Shown here in pieces: positions 59,956 to 64,000 of a stretch of 64,000 nucleotides of DNA. The notes beneath the pieces were generated by a model that saw nothing but the letters and a program-made list of their open reading frames with translations, had not been told where the DNA came from and searched no databases. The stretch covers positions 2,728,001 through 2,792,000 of the forward strand of contig OZ241354.1 in assembly GCA_965199945.1 (NCBI GenBank), in the 5' to 3' direction. The position numbers and the translations under genes were made by a program. The DNA is from VXYL01 sp965199945 (GTDB lineage Bacteria > Pseudomonadota > Gammaproteobacteria > Pseudomonadales > Azotimanducaceae). Positions within the stretch are counted from its first letter, which is position 1. Every line of letters starts with the position of its first letter.

Positions 59956-60655
59956 CCCCCGGCAGGCGGTTGCGAATGTCCAGCATCGCCGCCTGCAATT
60001 CGCGGCGCTGGGCGTCGAACGCCGCGATGGCCTCTTCGTTCTCCGCGACCCGGCGTTCCAGCCCGGCCTTTAAGCTGTTGGCGATCTGCGACGCGGCGTT
60101 CACCTTGTCCACGAGGTCGCGCTGCTGCTGCACGAGGCGCTGCAGCTGCATGTCCACCGCCGTCACCCGGTCCGCGACTTCCTGCTGTTGGCCGATGGCC
60201 GCCTCGAGGCGCGTCGCGGCGCCTTGCAGTTCGTTCAGCGTTCCTTCGACGCGGCCGAGATTGGCGGTGAGCTTGCCGACGTTGTCGCGGTTGGCTTCGA
60301 TCCAGCCGCGGTTGCGCTTGTTGGCGATGTCCCAGACCTTGCGGATCTCGGTTTCCCAGAACGTCAACTGCTCGTTGGTGTCGGCGCCGGCTTCGGTCAG
60401 CGTCTCGTCGGTCAGCCGCAGGCGGTCTTCCAAGGCCGCGATGCGCGTTTGCGCACTTGACAGCTCCTTGCGGCTGTCTAGCAATCGTTCGTGCTGTTCG
60501 AAGACGAACCAGCCGCCGGCGGCCAGCCCGATCAGCGCGACGACGACGAGACCGTTGGCGACGGCGGCCCCGCCGCCACTGGGCGAACGCCGGGAACGCC
60601 GCGCCGCCCGCCCAGGGTCCGCCGCGATGGCCGGCGTGCGCAATTCCTCGGACAC
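59933..60655 (-). CDS. Single-pass membrane protein with long coiled coil
   Basis: 240 residues. A basic N-terminus (GRAARRSRRSPSGG) is followed by one transmembrane helix (VANGLVVVALIGLAAGGWFV, near residues 32-51) and then about 170 residues of heptad-rich coiled coil, including KELSSAQTRIAALEDRLRLT. The coil should face the periplasm. No family recognised; similar architecture occurs in HemX-like and cell-envelope spacer proteins. GTG start. Convergent with the acyltransferase. Confidence 0.7.
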   Translation of the reverse strand: MSEELRTPAIAADPGRAARRSRRSPSGGGAAVANGLVVVALIGLAAGGWFVFEQHERLLDSRKELSSAQTRIAALEDRLRLTDETLTEAGADTNEQLTFWETEIRKVWDIANKRNRGWIEANRDNVGKLTANLGRVEGTLNELQGAATRLEAAIGQQQEVADRVTAVDMQLQRLVQQQRDLVDKVNAASQIANSLKAGLERRVAENEEAIAAFDAQRRELQAAMLDIRNRLPGATPAAGP

Positions 60656-60744
60656 GGCGATCTAGCCGCCTGCGGGCAGGCGCTTGCGTTGCATGGTTCT
60701 CTGCGCGGCTCTTCGTTGGCTGCGGCCGAGGCTCTGGCCTGCGG

Positions 60745-61398
60745 CTAGAGAAGCGCGAGCAGCGCCACCATCAGCACAGTAAGCGCTACGCTCAAGCCGA
60801 TGACGCCCTTCACCGTCGTAATCGGCCCGGTCTTGCCGAAGATCGCGTTGCCCTCAATGAGCAGCACGATGGCCAGACCAATCCAGAAGCCGGCGCCGTA
60901 GGTACCGTGCTCGAGGAGATTCCAGTGCATGTGCGCGACCATGAAGAACACCATCGGCAGCGATAGCAAGGTGTTCGTGCGCGATGCCAGGAGCGCCTTG
61001 CCGGCCGCTTCGGCCTGATTCGGGTCCGCGCTGCCGCCGCCGGCCACCGCCTCGTTGGACGCGATGACCACCTTCTGGTTTGGCCAGATGATGAGCCAGA
61101 CGTTGAGGAACATCAGCGTCGCCATCAAGCCGCCGAGCAGAATGCCCGCCGACAGCGCGCTCATGATGTAGATGAGCAGCACGACGCCGGTGAGGAAGGT
61201 CATCATCGCCGCCCAGCGGAACCACCACAGCGCACTCGGCACCAGCTTGGTGAAGGCGTCCACCTTGGCGGCGTCCGACGCGGCGGCCATGTAGCCGCCT
61301 TGCACGAAGTTGAAGTAGTACAGAAGGCCGATCCAAGCGATGCCGAACACCACGTGGCCCCAGCGGAACAGGAAGTGCAGGTGGTCCATGAGTTCCAT
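60745..61398 (-). CDS. PuuD-like urate-oxidase N-terminal membrane domain protein
   Basis: 217 residues with six or more hydrophobic helices. The start HLHFLFRWGHVVFGIAWIGL matches the membrane domain of PuuD (Urate_ox_N), including histidines that could bind heme. The cytochrome c domain that normally follows in PuuD is absent, so urate oxidation is unproven. ATG with GGAG nine bases upstream. Confidence 0.7.
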   Translation of the reverse strand: MELMDHLHFLFRWGHVVFGIAWIGLLYYFNFVQGGYMAAASDAAKVDAFTKLVPSALWWFRWAAMMTFLTGVVLLIYIMSALSAGILLGGLMATLMFLNVWLIIWPNQKVVIASNEAVAGGGSADPNQAEAAGKALLASRTNTLLSLPMVFFMVAHMHWNLLEHGTYGAGFWIGLAIVLLIEGNAIFGKTGPITTVKGVIGLSVALTVLMVALLALL

Positions 61399-61547
61399 AG
61401 CGAACGTCTCCTCGTCGCCTAAAGAGTCGTGAGCACAAGAAAACATAGCACAAGTGCCGACGATGCGCCGCCGGCGGCGACACGGCGACGGTGGCAAGTG
61501 GGCGATTGCGGAGCCACCGAGAAGACGGCGGGGAGGATCGGAAGCGT

Positions 61548-61582
61548 TGCTGCGCCCGCGGGTTCTGACCGCGGGCGCAGCA
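61548..61582 (-). terminator. Hairpin terminator candidate after groEL
   Basis: A perfect 14-bp stem (61548-61561 with 61569-61582) and 7-base loop lie 22 bases beyond the groEL stop. No strong T-run follows on the minus strand, so termination may need Rho or be partial. Confidence 0.6.
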
Positions 61583-61603
61583 GGCTCTTGCCGCGAACGG
61601 CTG

Positions 61604-63241
<1,638 letters not shown>

Positions 63242-63270
63242 TCTTGCTTCCTCCTGTTGGATGCCGCCAA

Positions 63271-63561
63271 TCAGCCTTCGAGCACGCCGAAGATCTCGGT
63301 CTCGGAGAGGATCAAGAGTTCCTCGCCGTCGATCTTCACGGTGCTGCCGGCGTATTGGCCAAAGATGATCTTGTCGCCGACGCCGACGTCCGGCTTGCGC
63401 CGGCTGCCGTCGTCTTCCACCTTGCCCGGCCCGACCGCGAGAATCTCGCCCTGCGAGGGCTTCTCCGATGCGGTGTCGGGCAACACGATGCCGCCGGCGG
63501 ACATGGCGTCCTCCTCGATGCGGCGCACGACCACGCGATCGTGCAGAGGTCGGATGTTCAT
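63271..63561 (-). CDS. groES: Co-chaperonin GroES
   Basis: 96 residues, full length. MNIRPLHDRVVVRRIEEDAM, the mobile-loop GGIVLPDTASEKPSQG, and the roof and C-terminal ELLILSETEIFGVLEG are all typical. First gene of the operon, with CIRCE and a promoter upstream. Confidence 0.98.
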   Translation of the reverse strand: MNIRPLHDRVVVRRIEEDAMSAGGIVLPDTASEKPSQGEILAVGPGKVEDDGSRRKPDVGVGDKIIFGQYAGSTVKIDGEELLILSETEIFGVLEG

Positions 63562-63642
63562 TCCAGATTTCCTCCCAAGTGCCTGTTTTCAATGGAGCTT
63601 CTCGTTGTGCGCCACGACCGGAGCCAGACGCACCGCGCCGCC

Positions 63643-63669
63643 TTAGCAGTCTCGCGCCGAGAGTGCTAA
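63643..63669. promoter_or_regulatory. CIRCE operator (HrcA binding site)
   Basis: TTAGCAGTC (63643-63651), nine-base spacer, GAGTGCTAA (63661-63669). Only one base departs from the consensus TTAGCACTC-N9-GAGTGCTAA. It lies between promoter and groES, so the operon should be repressed by HrcA and relieved by heat or unfolded protein. Confidence 0.92.
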
Positions 63670-63684
63670 CGACAGGGCGCGGTA

Positions 63685-63712
63685 ATAATAGGGGCGGATT
63701 CCGGTTATGCAA
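63685..63712 (-). promoter_or_regulatory. Sigma-70-type promoter of groES-groEL
   Basis: On the minus strand, TTGCAT (63712-63707), a 16-base spacer, and TATTAT (63690-63685). CIRCE begins 15 bases downstream of the -10, overlapping the expected transcription start and initial transcribed region. Confidence 0.65.
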
Positions 63713-63763
63713 CCCCTCGAAGCAGGCTATGGTTGCGCGTCGGTGCGAAGCGACTTGGAGCGG

Positions 63764-64000
63764 ATGTCGAAACCAGCCATCGCCAGCGCGGCTGTCGGGG
63801 TCTCGCTTGGGATCGCCGGGCTGCTCTCCGCGGCCCAGGCGGACGACGGCGCTGCCAAGAGCGCGGATTCCGCCGAGTCCACGGACGCGGCGGAACTCGA
63901 GCAGCCCACGTCGCGCTACACGCGGGGATGGCGGCTCGCGGTGGCACAGCAGCTTCTGGAAGGTCGCCAGGATGATGGCGGCCAGCCGCCGGATGCCGTT
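63764..64000 (+). CDS. Exported protein, N-terminal part (runs off window)
   Basis: 79 codons seen. A signal peptide (AIASAAVGVSLGIAGLLSAAQA) is followed by an Asp/Ser/Ala-rich mature start (DDGAAKSADSAESTDAAELE) and RYTRGWRLAVAQQLL. GGAG is close upstream of the ATG. Too little to name a family. Divergent from groES. Confidence 0.65.
   Translation, partial: MSKPAIASAAVGVSLGIAGLLSAAQADDGAAKSADSAESTDAAELEQPTSRYTRGWRLAVAQQLLEGRQDDGGQPPDAV

Overview
The window is GC-rich, densely coded DNA from a bacterium, most likely a gammaproteobacterium. The strongest sign is the gene order at the left end: the tail of trmJ, then iscS, ndk, rlmN, rodZ, hisS, yfgM, bamB and der. This is the Escherichia-type order with iscRUA/hscBA/fdx, pilF and ispG missing. 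The pairs mutY-yggX, xseA and M23 peptidase, pal and sbcB fit the same assignment. The many Fe(II)/2-oxoglutarate oxygenases, the sulfatase/sulfotransferase pair, McrBC, a type III restriction system and DUF4143 ATPases resemble genomes of marine or host-associated uncultured Gammaproteobacteria; that is inference, not proof.

Layout. 1-9.2 kb: housekeeping cluster (Fe-S, nucleotide, RNA modification, cell shape, translation, outer-membrane assembly, ribosome GTPase). 9.2-11.9 kb, minus strand: pal, xseA, M23 peptidase. 12.1-17.0 kb: type III restriction-modification system mod-res, with an AT-richer recognition region. 17.0-19.2 kb: mutY, yggX, GST. 19.2-27.9 kb: accessory metabolism (sulfatase, sulfotransferase, beta-hydroxylase, methyltransferase, two lipoproteins, TauD- and PhyH-type dioxygenases, MFS carrier). 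27.9-33.4 kb: defence/mobile-gene island (DUF4143 ATPase, orphan YefM-like antitoxin, small protein plus nucleotidyltransferase, McrBC). 33.4-44.1 kb: oxidoreductases, hydrolases, xthA, MFS carrier, a second DUF4143 ATPase behind a perfect palindrome, a ThDP enzyme and a DUF1499 protein. 44.1-46.6 kb: a DUF429-ATPase fusion followed immediately by a Toprim-like DUF4276 gene, the best candidate here for an undescribed system. 46.7-54.1 kb: Arc-type protein, acyl-CoA carboxyltransferase, PhyH oxygenase, a repetitive beta-structure protein, serine hydrolase, GNAT and a membrane protein. 54.1-61.4 kb: ABC transporter with a binding-protein/permease fusion, sbcB, a lipoprotein metallopeptidase, an acyltransferase, a coiled-coil membrane protein and a PuuD-like membrane domain. 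61.5-63.7 kb: groES-groEL with CIRCE, promoter and terminator. The last gene runs off the end.

The genome is compact. Many neighbours overlap by ATGA/GTGA junctions, and several convergent pairs overlap or nearly touch. No stretch above about 300 bases lacks a gene. The longest gaps are 29111-29370 (one copy of a dispersed hairpin repeat), 24699-24941 and 37389-37628, where I see nothing definite. I found no tRNA, rRNA, CRISPR array, transposase or phage gene.
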